Positions 9,561 to 19,207 are shown, numbered from the stretch's first letter. The stretch: 64,000 nt of DNA from Paenibacillus sp. 32O-W (GCF_007679495.1 NZ_VEGP01000001.1:124001-188000); one strand, 5' to 3'. Numbers and translations are program-made. The notes: generated by a model from the letters alone, not told the origin.

Positions 9561-10153
9561 CAGAGCCCCTTTCCTTCTATAAAGTGGTCAATTTGTCGTA
9601 TCGTATCCGTCAAGCTTCCCTCATTGTTAATAACAATGTCGGCCAGCTCTTTTTTCTTCTCGATATCCATCTGAGCGTTTAGTCTCTGCTCCGCCTGTGC
9701 TGCGTTAATTCCGTCCCGCGCCATCAGTCTCTCCAATTGCTTTGAACGGGGAACATAGACCACCATTACCTGCTCGAACATATGCTGAAGACCGGATTCA
9801 TAGAGAAGCGGCACATCCACAACGACCAATCGGCCGGGATCCGTATCCTCCGCCTCCTGCATTCTTTGTTTCATACCCAATCGGATTTGCGGATGCAGCA
9901 AGCCCTCCAGATCTTTGCGCGCTGCGTCATCCGCAAATACGATTTCTCCAAGCTTCTTGCGGTTCAGGGAACCGTCCGGATTAAGAATAGCTTGTCCGAA
10001 ACGGTTCGCAACCTGCTCCAACAGCTCGGTTCCGGGAAGCACTACCTCCCGGGCAATCCGATCTGCATCAACCAATACCGCTCCCCGCTCAACAAGTATA
10101 GAGGCTACGGTTGATTTGCCGCTGGCTATTCCTCCAGTCAAACCTATATTCAT
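9560..10153 (-). CDS. coaE: Dephospho-CoA kinase
   Basis: 197 aa, normal length. It performs the last step of coenzyme A synthesis: ATP-dependent phosphorylation of the 3'-hydroxyl of dephospho-CoA. The P-loop GGIASGKST covers residues 7-15; the CoA-binding segment DADRIAREVV is at about 29-38, and the lid region LLYESGLQHMFEQVMVVYV follows in the middle. It sits between ytaF and a lytic transglycosylase gene on the same strand, matching the B. subtilis polA-mutM-ytaF-coaE order. Confidence 0.97.
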   Translation of the reverse strand: MNIGLTGGIASGKSTVASILVERGAVLVDADRIAREVVLPGTELLEQVANRFGQAILNPDGSLNRKKLGEIVFADDAARKDLEGLLHPQIRLGMKQRMQEAEDTDPGRLVVVDVPLLYESGLQHMFEQVMVVYVPRSKQLERLMARDGINAAQAEQRLNAQMDIEKKKELADIVINNEGSLTDTIRQIDHFIEGKGL

Positions 10154-10260
10154 AAAAGCTGCACTCCCAATAATAGTCTATAAACACAGTAATATAAGAC
10201 AAATCCCGTTGCTTCATATATAACCTTCGGCCTGTGTCTTACCCGCCCATCTCGGTCTTT

Positions 10261-10944
10261 TCAAAACAGCTTGGAAATCCCCATCATAATTAAAAAACAA
10301 CCTGGCAGCAGCGATAATTTCCGCATCCAGCCAAACCCCGCAAAACGCAAGCCCGCATAAAGCCCCGCGGCAATAAACAGACCGCTGGAAATAGCGATAA
10401 CCGCAGAAGTGACATAAGGATTATAGCCTAATAACGCCGCTCCTATACCCGCCCCGAAAGCGTCCAGAGACAAAGCCAGGCCAAGCAAGGCCGCTTCTGA
10501 GGGGGAGATGACCCCGGAACGGTCCAAATCAGCGGCCGAAGGGGTTTTTAAAATTTGGATGACCAGCCCCAACCGTTTGAGTTCAATCCTGACAATGGCT
10601 TTATTTACATGGGCAGATGAAGAGACCGCCGGCTCATGCTCCGGTTTTCCGGAATCGGAATTTTCGTTGGACTCGTCTTTTTTGGACAGCATTTGATATA
10701 AAGACCAGATTCCAATGCCGATCAGAATGAAGGCTCCTAGCGCACTGGCTGCTGACGGGGAAAATAGCCGGGACAGCAAGCCCCCTATTTGCATGGATAG
10801 AAGAATGGTCAACCCGGAGCAAATAGCAATGATTATTATGGAGAAGGCCTGGATTCTGATCCGTCTCAAACCATATGTAATCCCTACACCGAACCCATCC
10901 AAGCTTACAGCTAATGCCAATATGATTAATGATGTCGCCATCAT
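10261..10944 (-). CDS. ytaF: Sporulation membrane protein YtaF
   Basis: 227 aa with six hydrophobic segments in two halves (about 1-85 and 140-227) joined by a polar, Ser/Glu-rich linker with SKKDESNENSDSG. Each half opens with the same motif, ALAVSLDGFGVG and ALSLDAFGAG, as in the MntP/YtaF superfamily of small metal-efflux-type membrane proteins. YtaF itself is described as a sporulation membrane protein; transport activity is only inferred from the fold. The first of two adjacent ATG codons is used. It lies between mutM and coaE, as in B. subtilis. Confidence 0.92.
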   Translation of the reverse strand: MMATSLIILALAVSLDGFGVGITYGLRRIRIQAFSIIIIAICSGLTILLSMQIGGLLSRLFSPSAASALGAFILIGIGIWSLYQMLSKKDESNENSDSGKPEHEPAVSSSAHVNKAIVRIELKRLGLVIQILKTPSAADLDRSGVISPSEAALLGLALSLDAFGAGIGAALLGYNPYVTSAVIAISSGLFIAAGLYAGLRFAGFGWMRKLSLLPGCFLIMMGISKLF

Positions 10945-11143
10945 CCCTGCATCCCTCCCGTGAAGACCGCCCGCCTGACGGGACCTTTCCTATTCCGGGA
11001 ATAAAGTCCTCGGTTAGGCGAGTCAGTTTCATCATATGGGAGAAGCCGTTATTCTGTGCATGCCCGGGATACAGGGCCCACTGCATGCTTATCGCAGGAA
11101 TGGACGGATACCGAAGCGGGAAGCAGGCCCGTCTCCGGTCTGT

Positions 11144-11992
11144 TTATCGGCGGACTTTGCGCCTTTTTAACGGTTGGCACGAAGGACAGTAATGCGTCCC
11201 TCTTCCTCCAAGAACGGTTTTGGCAACAAGCTGTCCGCATTCGTTGCAGGGCATATCCTTACGGCCATAAACATTCAAACTCTGCTGAAACATGCCCATT
11301 TCTCCTTGGCCGTTGACATACGATTTGATAGAGGACCCGCCGGCACTCACCGCTTCCTGAAGCGTCTCTATGATCGCTTCATGCAGCCGGAGCAATTCTT
11401 TACGTGTGAGGGAATCCGCCGTTCGTTCCGGATGAATACCGGCCCTGAACAAGGCTTCATCCGCATAGATATTGCCTATTCCTGCAATCCGTTCCTGATT
11501 CAGCAGCAGCGGCTTGATTTTCGTGGAGCGAGGAGAAATTTGCTCACGGAACGCCTCGAACGTAAACTCGGGACCGAGCGGCTCTAGTCCAAGCTTATGC
11601 AAGGGAGGCTGGACAAATTCTTCTCCGGGGGAGAATAAATGCATCGTTCCGAATTGCCGCACATCCTTGTAGCGCAGCTCCGTACCGTCATCAAAATGAA
11701 AAATAACATGCGTATGCTTCTCTACCGGTTCATCCGATTGGTAGAGACCATAGCGCCCCTCCATCCGCAAGTGGGAGACGAGAACAAGACCGTCCAGAAG
11801 AAAACGGATGAACTTCCCTCTCCGCTCAATATTGTGTATAGACCTTCCCCTCAGAATGGCACAGAACTCATCCGGGTCGGACGGCCGCTGTATAATACGC
11901 GCCAAATGGACGCTGACTTCGTTGATGTTCTTTCCTTTAACGAGCTTGTTTAATGTTTGAACTACAGTTTCTACCTCTGGAAGCTCTGGCAT
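11144..11992 (-). CDS. mutM: Formamidopyrimidine-DNA glycosylase
   Basis: 282 aa. It removes 8-oxoguanine and other oxidised purines and cuts the abasic site. The mature N-terminus PELPEVETV provides the catalytic proline and glutamate, so the start must be the ATG at 11992, which has GGAGGTGA at the right distance. The upstream GTG (12001) would add three residues and touches the ribosome binding site. The H2TH region includes LLLNQERIAGIGNIYADEAL, and the C-terminal zinc finger has CNEC and CPSC. It lies 76 bases after polA on the same strand, as in B. subtilis. Confidence 0.97.
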   Translation of the reverse strand: MPELPEVETVVQTLNKLVKGKNINEVSVHLARIIQRPSDPDEFCAILRGRSIHNIERRGKFIRFLLDGLVLVSHLRMEGRYGLYQSDEPVEKHTHVIFHFDDGTELRYKDVRQFGTMHLFSPGEEFVQPPLHKLGLEPLGPEFTFEAFREQISPRSTKIKPLLLNQERIAGIGNIYADEALFRAGIHPERTADSLTRKELLRLHEAIIETLQEAVSAGGSSIKSYVNGQGEMGMFQQSLNVYGRKDMPCNECGQLVAKTVLGGRGTHYCPSCQPLKRRKVRR

Positions 11993-12068
11993 CTTGTTCA
12001 CCTCCGGCCATTCAGTTCTTCACATTACTGAGCATACCTCAACACCGGGGCGATTGCCACCCGGCCGG

Positions 12069-14714
12069 CTACTTGGCCTCGTACCAGTTCCTTCCGCAGC
12101 TTACATCGGCCCGCAGCGGTACGTCCAGATTAATCGCTTTTTCCATCATTTCAGGAACCAGCTGCTTCATAGTCTCCAATTCATTATCAGGCACCTCGAA
12201 CACCAGCTCGTCATGAACCTGCAGCAGCATGCGGCTGGCCAGCTTCTCCCGCTTCAAGCGGTCGGCGATCTGGACCATGGCCAGCTTGATAATATCCGCT
12301 GCCGTCCCTTGGATCGGCGTGTTCATGGCGGTGCGTTCCGCGAAGGAGCGAAGATTGTAGTTGGACGCATTAATTTCCGGCAAATAACGGCGCCTCTGGA
12401 GAAGGGTCGTTACGAAGCCGTCCTTGCGGGCTTTCATTACAATCTCTTCCATATATCGGCGAACCCCCTGGAAGACGGAAAAATACTGCTCGATAAACCG
12501 GGCCGCTTCCGCTCGGGTAATATCCAAATTTTGCGATAGTCCGTAATCGCTGATTCCATATACAATTCCGAAATTAACGGCCTTCGCAGAGCGGCGCATG
12601 TTGGAATCCACGTCTTCCTCAGCAACTCCGAATACGTCCATTGCCGTCTTGGTATGAATGTCCATATTATGATGGAAAGCTTCCATCAGCTTCTCGTCCT
12701 GCGAAATATGAGCGAGCACCCGCAGCTCAATCTGCGAGTAGTCGGCCGCGAGAATAGACCAGCCGGGTTCCGACGGAACGAAGACTTTACGGATTTTGCG
12801 GCCTTCCTCCAGCCGGATGGGAATGTTCTGCAGGTTCGGGTATTGGCTGCTGAGTCTGCCGGTGGCTGCAATCGTTTGTTTATAATAAGTGTGAATTTTT
12901 CCGGTCTGTTCGTTAACTTCTTTTAACAGCCCCTCAATATAAGTTGACTGGAGCTTGGCCAGTTGGCGGTAATTAAGCAAATGCTGCACAATTTCGTGGC
13001 GCGAAGCCAGCTTCTCCAGCACTTCCGCATCGGTGGAATAACCGGTTTTCGTTTTTTTGATCACGGGAAGCTGCAGCTTGTCAAACAGAACCTCGCCCAG
13101 CTGCTTGGGAGAGTTGATATTGAATTCTCCTCCGGCCAAGTCATAGATGGTCTTCATTAAATCCTGGATGCGCTCATTCAGCTCGACCCCAAGCGTCCTC
13201 AGCTCTTCCGAGTGTACGAGAATTCCTTGCTTCTCCATCCCGGCCAGCACGGCGGACAGAGGAAGCTCAAGCTCATGGAACAGCTTGGCCATCTCGCTGT
13301 CCTCCAGAGCTTTCTCCAGAACCGGGGTTACCCTGGCGATCACTTCCGCTTTGCGCCCAAGATGGTTATTCAGCGTCTCCGAATCCGGCAGCTTGAATTT
13401 AGCCCCCTTGCCGTACACCGCTTCGTCTTCCTTCAGCCCACCGACGGAAAATTTGGAGGCAATAGCGGCTAACGTATGGCTCGCTTCCGTCGGATCCAGC
13501 AAATAACCGGCGAGCTGCACATCGAACGAGCAGCCTCGCAGCTCTATGCCTTGCCAGGACAGCGCCACATCCGCCCGATGCACATCGTACGATGCCACCT
13601 TCTTCGAAGGGTCGGACAACCAAGCGCGAATCGGCGCCCCTTCCTCCGACAGAATCACATCGAGAGGAGCATAATAGGCGGTCTCTCCGTCATAGAAGGA
13701 AATGCCGACCACTTCCGCATAATGCGGATTGTCCCCGATCACTTCCACATAGATGGCGCTTACCGTCTTCAGCTTGTCCGCGAAGGCAGCGGCGGCTGAC
13801 GTATCCACCCATTGGCATTCAAGCTCCTCAGCCGGCTCTTCTCCCGCTTCCTCGGCGGTGAAATCCATCTTATCCAGCAAAGATTTGAATTCCAGCTTCT
13901 GGAACATAGAAGCGAGTGCTTGTCCCTCGCTTCCGGAGTACGCCATCTCGTCCAAGGTCAACTCCATCGGGACCTCCCGGAAGATGGTGGCCAACTCCTT
14001 GCTCATCCGGGCATCCTCCGCATGAGTCTTAACCTTCTCCTGCATCTTGCCCTTCAATTCGTCCGCATGGGCAAGCACTTCTTCCACACTGCCATATTGA
14101 TGAAGCAGCTTGAGCGCGGTCTTCTCTCCCACACCGGGAATTCCCGGTATATTATCGGAGGAATCGCCCATCAGACCCTTCAAATCAATAATTTGCAGAG
14201 GCTTAAGACCGTACTTCTCCTCAATGGCTGCAGGATCGTACAATTCTACCTCGCTTATGCCCTTGCGCGTCAGGGCGATAGTGACCTGCGGGGATGCCAG
14301 CTGCAGCATGTCCTTATCCCCGGTAACTACCAGCACGTTAATGCCCTGTTCATCCGCTTGACGGGTCAGGGTTCCGATAATATCGTCCGCTTCGTATCCT
14401 TCCAGTTCAAATTGAGTGATTCCGAAGGCTTGGAGCAGCTCTTTGAGCAGGGGAAACTGCTCGGACAGCTCAGGCGGCGTCTTCGCTCTTCCGCCTTTAT
14501 ATTCTTTATAATCTTTATGTCTGAACGTAACCTTGCCGGCATCGAAGGCGACCATGAAATGCGTCGGCTGCTGCTCCTCGATCAATTTGAGCAGCATGGT
14601 CGTAAATCCGTAGACGGCATTGGTGTGCAGTCCGCTCGAATTGGTCAACAAGGGTAAAGCGTAGAAAGCGCGGTTGGCAATGCTATTACCATCAATTAAT
14701 ATTAATTTGCTCAT
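12069..14714 (-). CDS. polA: DNA polymerase I
   Basis: 881 aa. Domains: 5'-3' exonuclease (about 1-290, starting SKLILIDGNSIANRAFYAL), a 3'-5' exonuclease-like domain (about 300-470), and the family A polymerase (about 480-881) with motif A DYSQIELRVLAHIS, motif B RRSAKAVNFGIVYG and motif C QVHDELVFE. In the proofreading domain the DTETD motif of E. coli Pol I is replaced by YVEVIGDN, so it is probably not a proofreader, as in B. stearothermophilus Pol I. The ATG at 14714 is chosen because GGGGTG precedes it; the ATG at 14729 would overlap that box. First gene of polA-mutM-ytaF-coaE. Confidence 0.96.
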   Translation of the reverse strand: MSKLILIDGNSIANRAFYALPLLTNSSGLHTNAVYGFTTMLLKLIEEQQPTHFMVAFDAGKVTFRHKDYKEYKGGRAKTPPELSEQFPLLKELLQAFGITQFELEGYEADDIIGTLTRQADEQGINVLVVTGDKDMLQLASPQVTIALTRKGISEVELYDPAAIEEKYGLKPLQIIDLKGLMGDSSDNIPGIPGVGEKTALKLLHQYGSVEEVLAHADELKGKMQEKVKTHAEDARMSKELATIFREVPMELTLDEMAYSGSEGQALASMFQKLEFKSLLDKMDFTAEEAGEEPAEELECQWVDTSAAAAFADKLKTVSAIYVEVIGDNPHYAEVVGISFYDGETAYYAPLDVILSEEGAPIRAWLSDPSKKVASYDVHRADVALSWQGIELRGCSFDVQLAGYLLDPTEASHTLAAIASKFSVGGLKEDEAVYGKGAKFKLPDSETLNNHLGRKAEVIARVTPVLEKALEDSEMAKLFHELELPLSAVLAGMEKQGILVHSEELRTLGVELNERIQDLMKTIYDLAGGEFNINSPKQLGEVLFDKLQLPVIKKTKTGYSTDAEVLEKLASRHEIVQHLLNYRQLAKLQSTYIEGLLKEVNEQTGKIHTYYKQTIAATGRLSSQYPNLQNIPIRLEEGRKIRKVFVPSEPGWSILAADYSQIELRVLAHISQDEKLMEAFHHNMDIHTKTAMDVFGVAEEDVDSNMRRSAKAVNFGIVYGISDYGLSQNLDITRAEAARFIEQYFSVFQGVRRYMEEIVMKARKDGFVTTLLQRRRYLPEINASNYNLRSFAERTAMNTPIQGTAADIIKLAMVQIADRLKREKLASRMLLQVHDELVFEVPDNELETMKQLVPEMMEKAINLDVPLRADVSCGRNWYEAK

Positions 14715-14854
14715 GCGCACACACCCCATTATTCATTCTTATTTCATCATAGCATACGATAGACAGGGCATGAAAGCGGCAGGATAAATTAGTTGAAGCC
14801 CGCATAGGGATAGAGTGAGCAGTTACAAAATTCGACGCCCGAGGTGAACGTTAA

Positions 14855-15604
14855 TTGAAACGTTTATTTACGCCGGAGAGGAAGAGGGTCATCTTCTTCG
14901 ATATGAATCAAACCTTGCTTGACCCCGACTCGGCCTATAACGAAAGCTTCATCGAAGTGCTGCAGGAATACACAGACCGTTGGTTTTCCGTTGAGAGAGA
15001 TGGGATAGCCAGGCAGGCGCTGGCGAAGTTTCACTCCGAATACAAATCGAGAGCCGGCTCCAAAAAACGTACCTCCGCTTCCCGTCTGCAGTTAAGGCAA
15101 AGCTCTCTTGCCGCTGCTTTGAAACCGCTCCCTCTCCCTCAGGAGCCATCCTTTATTCAATCCTTGCTGCAGCGGATCGACGCAAGAGCGCAGCAATCGC
15201 CCAAGCTGTTTCCGGGAGTTCTCGATACTTTGGAATACTTGGCTCCCCGCTATCGGCTGGCCATCATCAGCAACGGCCGGCGAGAGAAGCAGGAGCGGCA
15301 TTTAACCGCTCTCGGGCTGGACAAATTTTTCCCTCCCGAACACTTATTCACTTCCCAGCAGAAAGATAAGCGCAAGCCCCATGCGGCTATCTTCGTCCAT
15401 GCCATGCAGGCTATGAAGGTCACTCCCAAACAGGCGCTTATGGTCGGGAATTCATGGCCCAACGATGTAATCGGTGCGCTCCGTGCCGGTATGGATGCGA
15501 TCTGGTTAAATCCCGGGCATAAAGACAAAAGCTCCCTCAGAAAAATAGGGAGCAAAAAAGTAGCCGTTATTCGTAAACTCGAACAATTGACAGTGCTGCT
15601 GTAA
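14855..15604 (+). CDS. HAD-superfamily hydrolase
   Basis: 249 aa. It starts with TTG behind GAGGTGA. Motif I is FFDMNQTLLD (nucleophile Asp16), motif II IISNGRR (about 142-148), motif III lysine in QKDKRKPHAAIF (about 170-181), and motif IV GNSWPNDVIGA (about 195-205). Position +2 after the nucleophile is Asn instead of the Asp usual in phosphatases, so either it is an unusual phosphatase or it acts differently. It has a helical cap of subclass I. Convergent with phoU; 10 bases separate the stop codons, and the phoU terminator lies inside this gene's 3' end. Confidence 0.85.
   Translation: MKRLFTPERKRVIFFDMNQTLLDPDSAYNESFIEVLQEYTDRWFSVERDGIARQALAKFHSEYKSRAGSKKRTSASRLQLRQSSLAAALKPLPLPQEPSFIQSLLQRIDARAQQSPKLFPGVLDTLEYLAPRYRLAIISNGRREKQERHLTALGLDKFFPPEHLFTSQQKDKRKPHAAIFVHAMQAMKVTPKQALMVGNSWPNDVIGALRAGMDAIWLNPGHKDKSSLRKIGSKKVAVIRKLEQLTVLL
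15521..15553 (-). terminator. pst-phoU terminator embedded in the convergent HAD gene
   Basis: On the minus strand GCTCCCT and AGGGAGC (15547-15553 and 15531-15537) form a hairpin followed by TTTTGTCTTT. It lies 62 bases past the phoU stop, antisense to the last 30 codons of the HAD gene. Confidence 0.75.
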
Positions 15605-15614
15605 TCTGACCGGA

Positions 15615-16274
15615 TTACAAATTGAGATCTTTGCGCTTGCCGGTGACCAGATAAATGACTCCTTCTCCGATATTGGTCGCATGATCGGCTACCCGTTCCA
15701 AATAATTGGCGACCAGAAGAAGGTGGATCCATTGCCGGTTCGATGAAGGTTCCTTGCCCAGCATGCCGGTAATTTCCTGGAGCATGGAGCTGTAGATATG
15801 GTCGACAACATCATCCTGCTCGGCCAGGGCGGCCGCACGCTGGATATCTCTCTCGGTAAAGGCCAGCAAGCTGTCCTTGACCATCCCCATGGCGGCTTCG
15901 GCCATCCTTGGAATGTCGACGAGCGGTTTGACCAGCTTCTCACCGGACAATCGAAGCGTAACCTTGGCGATATCGACCGCATGATCGGCAATCCGTTCCA
16001 AATCGATGGCGATCTTCAGCGTCATGCCAATAATTCTTAAATCCGTAGCCATAGGCTGCTGCAGGGCGATAAGCCGTAAACAGCGCTCTTCAATTCTCAT
16101 CATCATATCATCGATCGAATCGTCGCGGCTCACAGTCTCCTTCGCTTTCCGCTCATCCAGATCGGTCAAGGATTGAACAGCCTGTTGGATCTGCTGCTCG
16201 ACCTCGTTCCCCATCTTCATCAGATATCGCTGCAATTCAGCCAACGATTGCCGGTAATTCGGGCGAGTATCCAT
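15615..16274 (-). CDS. phoU: Phosphate transport regulator PhoU
   Basis: 219 aa, all-helical, two tandem PhoU three-helix repeats (about 15-100 and 115-205), each with the metal-binding acidic motif (DLERIADHAVDIAK and YLERVADHATNIGEG). PhoU connects the Pst transporter to the PhoR-type kinase and holds the Pho response down when phosphate is abundant. Last gene of pstC-pstA-pstB-phoU, 34 bases after pstB. Gram-positive Pho control does not always need PhoU, so its exact role here is inferred. Confidence 0.96.
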   Translation of the reverse strand: MDTRPNYRQSLAELQRYLMKMGNEVEQQIQQAVQSLTDLDERKAKETVSRDDSIDDMMMRIEERCLRLIALQQPMATDLRIIGMTLKIAIDLERIADHAVDIAKVTLRLSGEKLVKPLVDIPRMAEAAMGMVKDSLLAFTERDIQRAAALAEQDDVVDHIYSSMLQEITGMLGKEPSSNRQWIHLLLVANYLERVADHATNIGEGVIYLVTGKRKDLNL

Positions 16275-16308
16275 TTCTTCTCCCTCCTAAATTTCCTCCG
16301 CCGGTCCT

Positions 16309-17070
16309 TTAGCCGAATCGGCCAGTGATATAATCTTCCGTACGCTGATCTCCCGGGGCCGTAAACATTTTGTCGGTTTTGTCCGTCTCCACCAAATACC
16401 CGTTCAGGAAAAATGAAGTATAATCGGAAATCCGGGCGGCCTGCTGCATGTTGTGAGTAACAATGATAATGGTGTACCGTTCTTTCAGATTTTGCGTCAA
16501 TTCTTCCACCTTCAAGGTGGAAATCGGATCGAGGGCCGAGGTCGGCTCATCCATCAACAGAACGTCCGGTTCCACTGCCAGCAGACGGGCAATGCACAGC
16601 CTCTGCTGCTGTCCTCCGGACAAGCCCAGCGCGGATTTGTGCAAACGGTCCTTGACCTCATCCCATAGAGCCGCCTGCTTCAGACTGCGCTCCACAATTT
16701 CGTTAAGGACAGCCTTCTTCTTCGTTCCGTGAATTCGCGGTCCATAAGCCACATTATCAAATATGCTCATGGGAAAAGGATTCGGCCGCTGGAAAACCAT
16801 CCCCACCCGCTTGCGCAAGGAGACGACATCGGTGTCCGGCGAGTAAATATTACGGCCGTCAACCTTGACTTCCCCGGTTATTTTGACGCCCTCAATAAGG
16901 TCGTTCATCCGGTTCAGCGTCCGCAGGAAGGTGGATTTCCCGCAGCCGGAAGGCCCGATCAAGGCACAAATCGAATTTTCCGGAATGTTCATTTCAATAT
17001 CGTACAAAGCCTGGTTTGTTCCATAATGCAAATTTAATCGTTCCACTTTGATTTTCTCTGTTTGACCCAC
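16309..17070 (-). CDS. pstB: Phosphate ABC transporter ATP-binding protein
   Basis: 253 aa ATPase of the high-affinity phosphate importer. Walker [10 protein letters not shown] (about 39-47), Q-loop [15 protein letters not shown] signature [16 protein letters not shown], Walker [14 protein letters not shown], and the switch histidine in [10 protein letters not shown]. The segment [18 protein letters not shown] is diagnostic for PstB. Its start is only 3 bases after the pstA stop, so it is in one operon with pstC-pstA and phoU. Confidence 0.98.
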   Translation of the reverse strand: MGQTEKIKVERLNLHYGTNQALYDIEMNIPENSICALIGPSGCGKSTFLRTLNRMNDLIEGVKITGEVKVDGRNIYSPDTDVVSLRKRVGMVFQRPNPFPMSIFDNVAYGPRIHGTKKKAVLNEIVERSLKQAALWDEVKDRLHKSALGLSGGQQQRLCIARLLAVEPDVLLMDEPTSALDPISTLKVEELTQNLKERYTIIIVTHNMQQAARISDYTSFFLNGYLVETDKTDKMFTAPGDQRTEDYITGRFG

Positions 17071-17073
17071 CGG

Positions 17074-17934
17074 TTATTTCCCTCCTGACAGCCTTTTTTG
17101 CAGTATTCGGCTTGGAATGGCTATGAGCAAATTAAATACCAATACGATAATTACGAGCAGCGCGGCGCTCGCTTTAGCTATTTCTTTAGCATCCGGAGCG
17201 AGCGAGCTGGAACCGGAATACCACAGATGAAGCGCCAAGGTTTCCCCCATCACCAACGGGTTGAAATCGGGAAAGGTTCGCGAAACCGACAGCCCCGCTG
17301 TATAGATCAATAACGCGGTTTCCCCAAGCGCCCGGCCCGATACAAGGGTAATCCCGGTTATAAGCCCGGGCAGGGAAGCCGGGATAAGCACCTTGCGGAT
17401 CGCCTGCCAGCGTGTGGAGCCTAACGCCAGCGAGGCTTCCCAGTAGGATTCCGGGACGGAACGAATGGCTTCCTCCGTCACCCGCACCAATACGGGAAGG
17501 TTCAGCAGCGACAGTGTAAGCGCCCCCGCCAGGATGGAAAATTTCAGACCCATCAGGCTGACGAACAACAGCGCCCCGAACAGCCCGAAGACTATCGACG
17601 GAACAGAGGACAGTGCCTCGACGGATATGCGGACCAGCTCCGTAAATTTATTTTTCTTAGCGTATACGGCCAGGTATATTCCGGCTCCGACCCCAATCGG
17701 GAGCGAGAACGCCAGAGACAGGAACAGAATGTAGAAGGAGTTGAACAATTGGGGACCTACTCCCCCTCCCGCCATCATTTCCGAAGGCTTACCGGTCACG
17801 AAGCTCCAGGAAATATGAGGCAGCCCGTCACCCAGAATCCGAATCAGAAACCAGGCCAGAATGGCAACGATCACGATCCCCATCACCCAAAAATAGACGG
17901 TCGCAATACGATCGGTTGTTTTGCTAAGCTTCAA
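17074..17934 (-). CDS. pstA: Phosphate ABC transporter permease PstA
   Basis: 286 aa, six membrane segments, with the binding-protein-dependent permease loop EASLALGSTRWQAIRKVLIPASLPGLITG (EAA motif, about 165-195) that contacts PstB. It begins MKLSKTTDRIATVYFW and overlaps the pstC stop by 4 bases (ATGA), which couples their translation. With PstC it forms the membrane channel for phosphate. Confidence 0.97.
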   Translation of the reverse strand: MKLSKTTDRIATVYFWVMGIVIVAILAWFLIRILGDGLPHISWSFVTGKPSEMMAGGGVGPQLFNSFYILFLSLAFSLPIGVGAGIYLAVYAKKNKFTELVRISVEALSSVPSIVFGLFGALLFVSLMGLKFSILAGALTLSLLNLPVLVRVTEEAIRSVPESYWEASLALGSTRWQAIRKVLIPASLPGLITGITLVSGRALGETALLIYTAGLSVSRTFPDFNPLVMGETLALHLWYSGSSSLAPDAKEIAKASAALLVIIVLVFNLLIAIPSRILQKRLSGGK

Positions 17935-18878
17935 CGCAGTTCACTCCTTTTGGCGACGACTCGGATAATGATGATCAGCAGCATGGAAATGACGAGCAGG
18001 ACCAGCGCCATCATATAGAGCGCGTTGTTCCAGGCCGTGCCGTAGAACGTGTTGCCCATATCTTTTACAATCGCGGTCGTCAATACGGTTGTGGAATCGA
18101 GCAGCGATCCGGGCATTTTAGGCGAGTTACCGATGACCATGAAGACAGCCATAGTTTCTCCGATAGCCCGCCCCATTCCGAGAATAATGGCAGTCAGTAT
18201 CCCCGGCCTGGCTGCGGGAAGCAGCACCTTCCAGATGGTTTGCCAGCGGGTGGCTCCCAGCGCCAGGGACGCCTCTTCCAGCCTGCCCGGCAAGCTGCGG
18301 ATAGCATCCTCGGAGATGGATAGAATAGTAGGAAGGATCATGACGGCCAGAATAATAGCTGCTGGCAGTATACCGTATCCCGCACCTCCGAACGTTTTGC
18401 CCAGGAAAGGAACGAGCACCGTCAGTCCGATCAGTCCGTATACGACCGATGGAATTCCGACGAACAAGTCGGCTGCCGGCCTCATCAGTTCCCTCATCCA
18501 TTTCGGAGCGATCTTGGCCATGAACACCGCTCCTGACAAGGCAATCGGCACGGACAGGATGACCGACAGCAGAGTCAACAGCAAGGTGCTGAACAGGAAG
18601 GACAGAATACCGAACTTGGGAGTATCCGATAACGGACTCCAGTCCGTAGACAGAAAAAGCTGTGCGAAAGAGACATCTTTAAACACCTGTGTTCCTTGAA
18701 AGCCTACGAACAATATAATTGAAAAAATGATAACGGAGACTAAAGAAGCGCTAACGATAAACAGCCACCTCATCACCGTGTCCTTACTGTTCTGGTTATG
18801 GGTCCAGCGAGCCGTGCCGCCGCTCTCCGGTGCAACGGACTTAACCTCCTCCAACTTGTCCTCTATTTTGTAAGCCAA
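17931..18878 (-). CDS. pstC: Phosphate ABC transporter permease PstC
   Basis: 315 aa, six membrane segments after a 30-residue polar N-terminus (KSVAPESGGTARW). The EAA loop is EEASLALGATRWQTIWKVLLP (about 200-220), and the pattern FVGIPSVVYGLIGL is typical of PstC. It is the first gene of the pstCAB-phoU operon. pstS, normally the first gene, is 438 bases upstream behind its own terminator; a pair of PHO-box half-sites at 18980-18996 suggests pstC has its own Pho-controlled promoter. Confidence 0.97.
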   Translation of the reverse strand: MAYKIEDKLEEVKSVAPESGGTARWTHNQNSKDTVMRWLFIVSASLVSVIIFSIILFVGFQGTQVFKDVSFAQLFLSTDWSPLSDTPKFGILSFLFSTLLLTLLSVILSVPIALSGAVFMAKIAPKWMRELMRPAADLFVGIPSVVYGLIGLTVLVPFLGKTFGGAGYGILPAAIILAVMILPTILSISEDAIRSLPGRLEEASLALGATRWQTIWKVLLPAARPGILTAIILGMGRAIGETMAVFMVIGNSPKMPGSLLDSTTVLTTAIVKDMGNTFYGTAWNNALYMMALVLLVISMLLIIIIRVVAKRSELR

Positions 18879-18979
18879 ATGATAATCCCCCTTCGTACAT
18901 CTCGATCAGATGTCCCGGCAAATCTTTTTTTCAAGTAATTTCATCATAAGGGAACTATGTTAGAGGAGAATCAAGCTTT

Positions 18980-18996
18980 TGTTAACGCATTGTAAA
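18980..18996 (-). promoter_or_regulatory. PHO-box pair upstream of pstC
   Basis: Read on the minus strand, TTTACA (18996-18991) and TTAACA (18985-18980) are half-sites with starts 11 bp apart. That is the spacing of PhoP dimer sites in Bacillales (TT[ATC]ACA direct repeats). Position is about 100 bases before the pstC start. Confidence 0.6.
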
Positions 18997-19081
18997 AATG
19001 AGCCCCAACCCTCTCTTTGTTTCGCCGCTGCCCTTCAATCTTTATGAAATATATAAAAAAAGCTTCCAACGTATCCCTATA

Positions 19082-19207
19082 ATCCCCCACAAAGTGACGC
19101 GCAGCCTTCGAAGCTTATTCCGGGTACTTTGCGGGGAGCCCTGTAAAATATCCCACAAAATGACGCATGGCCTTCGAAGCGTATTCCGGTACTTTGCGGG
19201 GAGCCCC
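19082..19207. repeat. Two-copy intergenic direct repeat (family R1, copies A and B)
   Basis: Copy A about 19082-19141 and copy B about 19149-19207 share the cores GCCTTCGAAGC, TATTCCGG and TACTTTGCGGGGAGCCC, in the same order, with few mismatches. Related shorter copies lie at 25841-25898 and 43521-43585, so this is a dispersed family rather than a local duplication. Confidence 0.7.
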
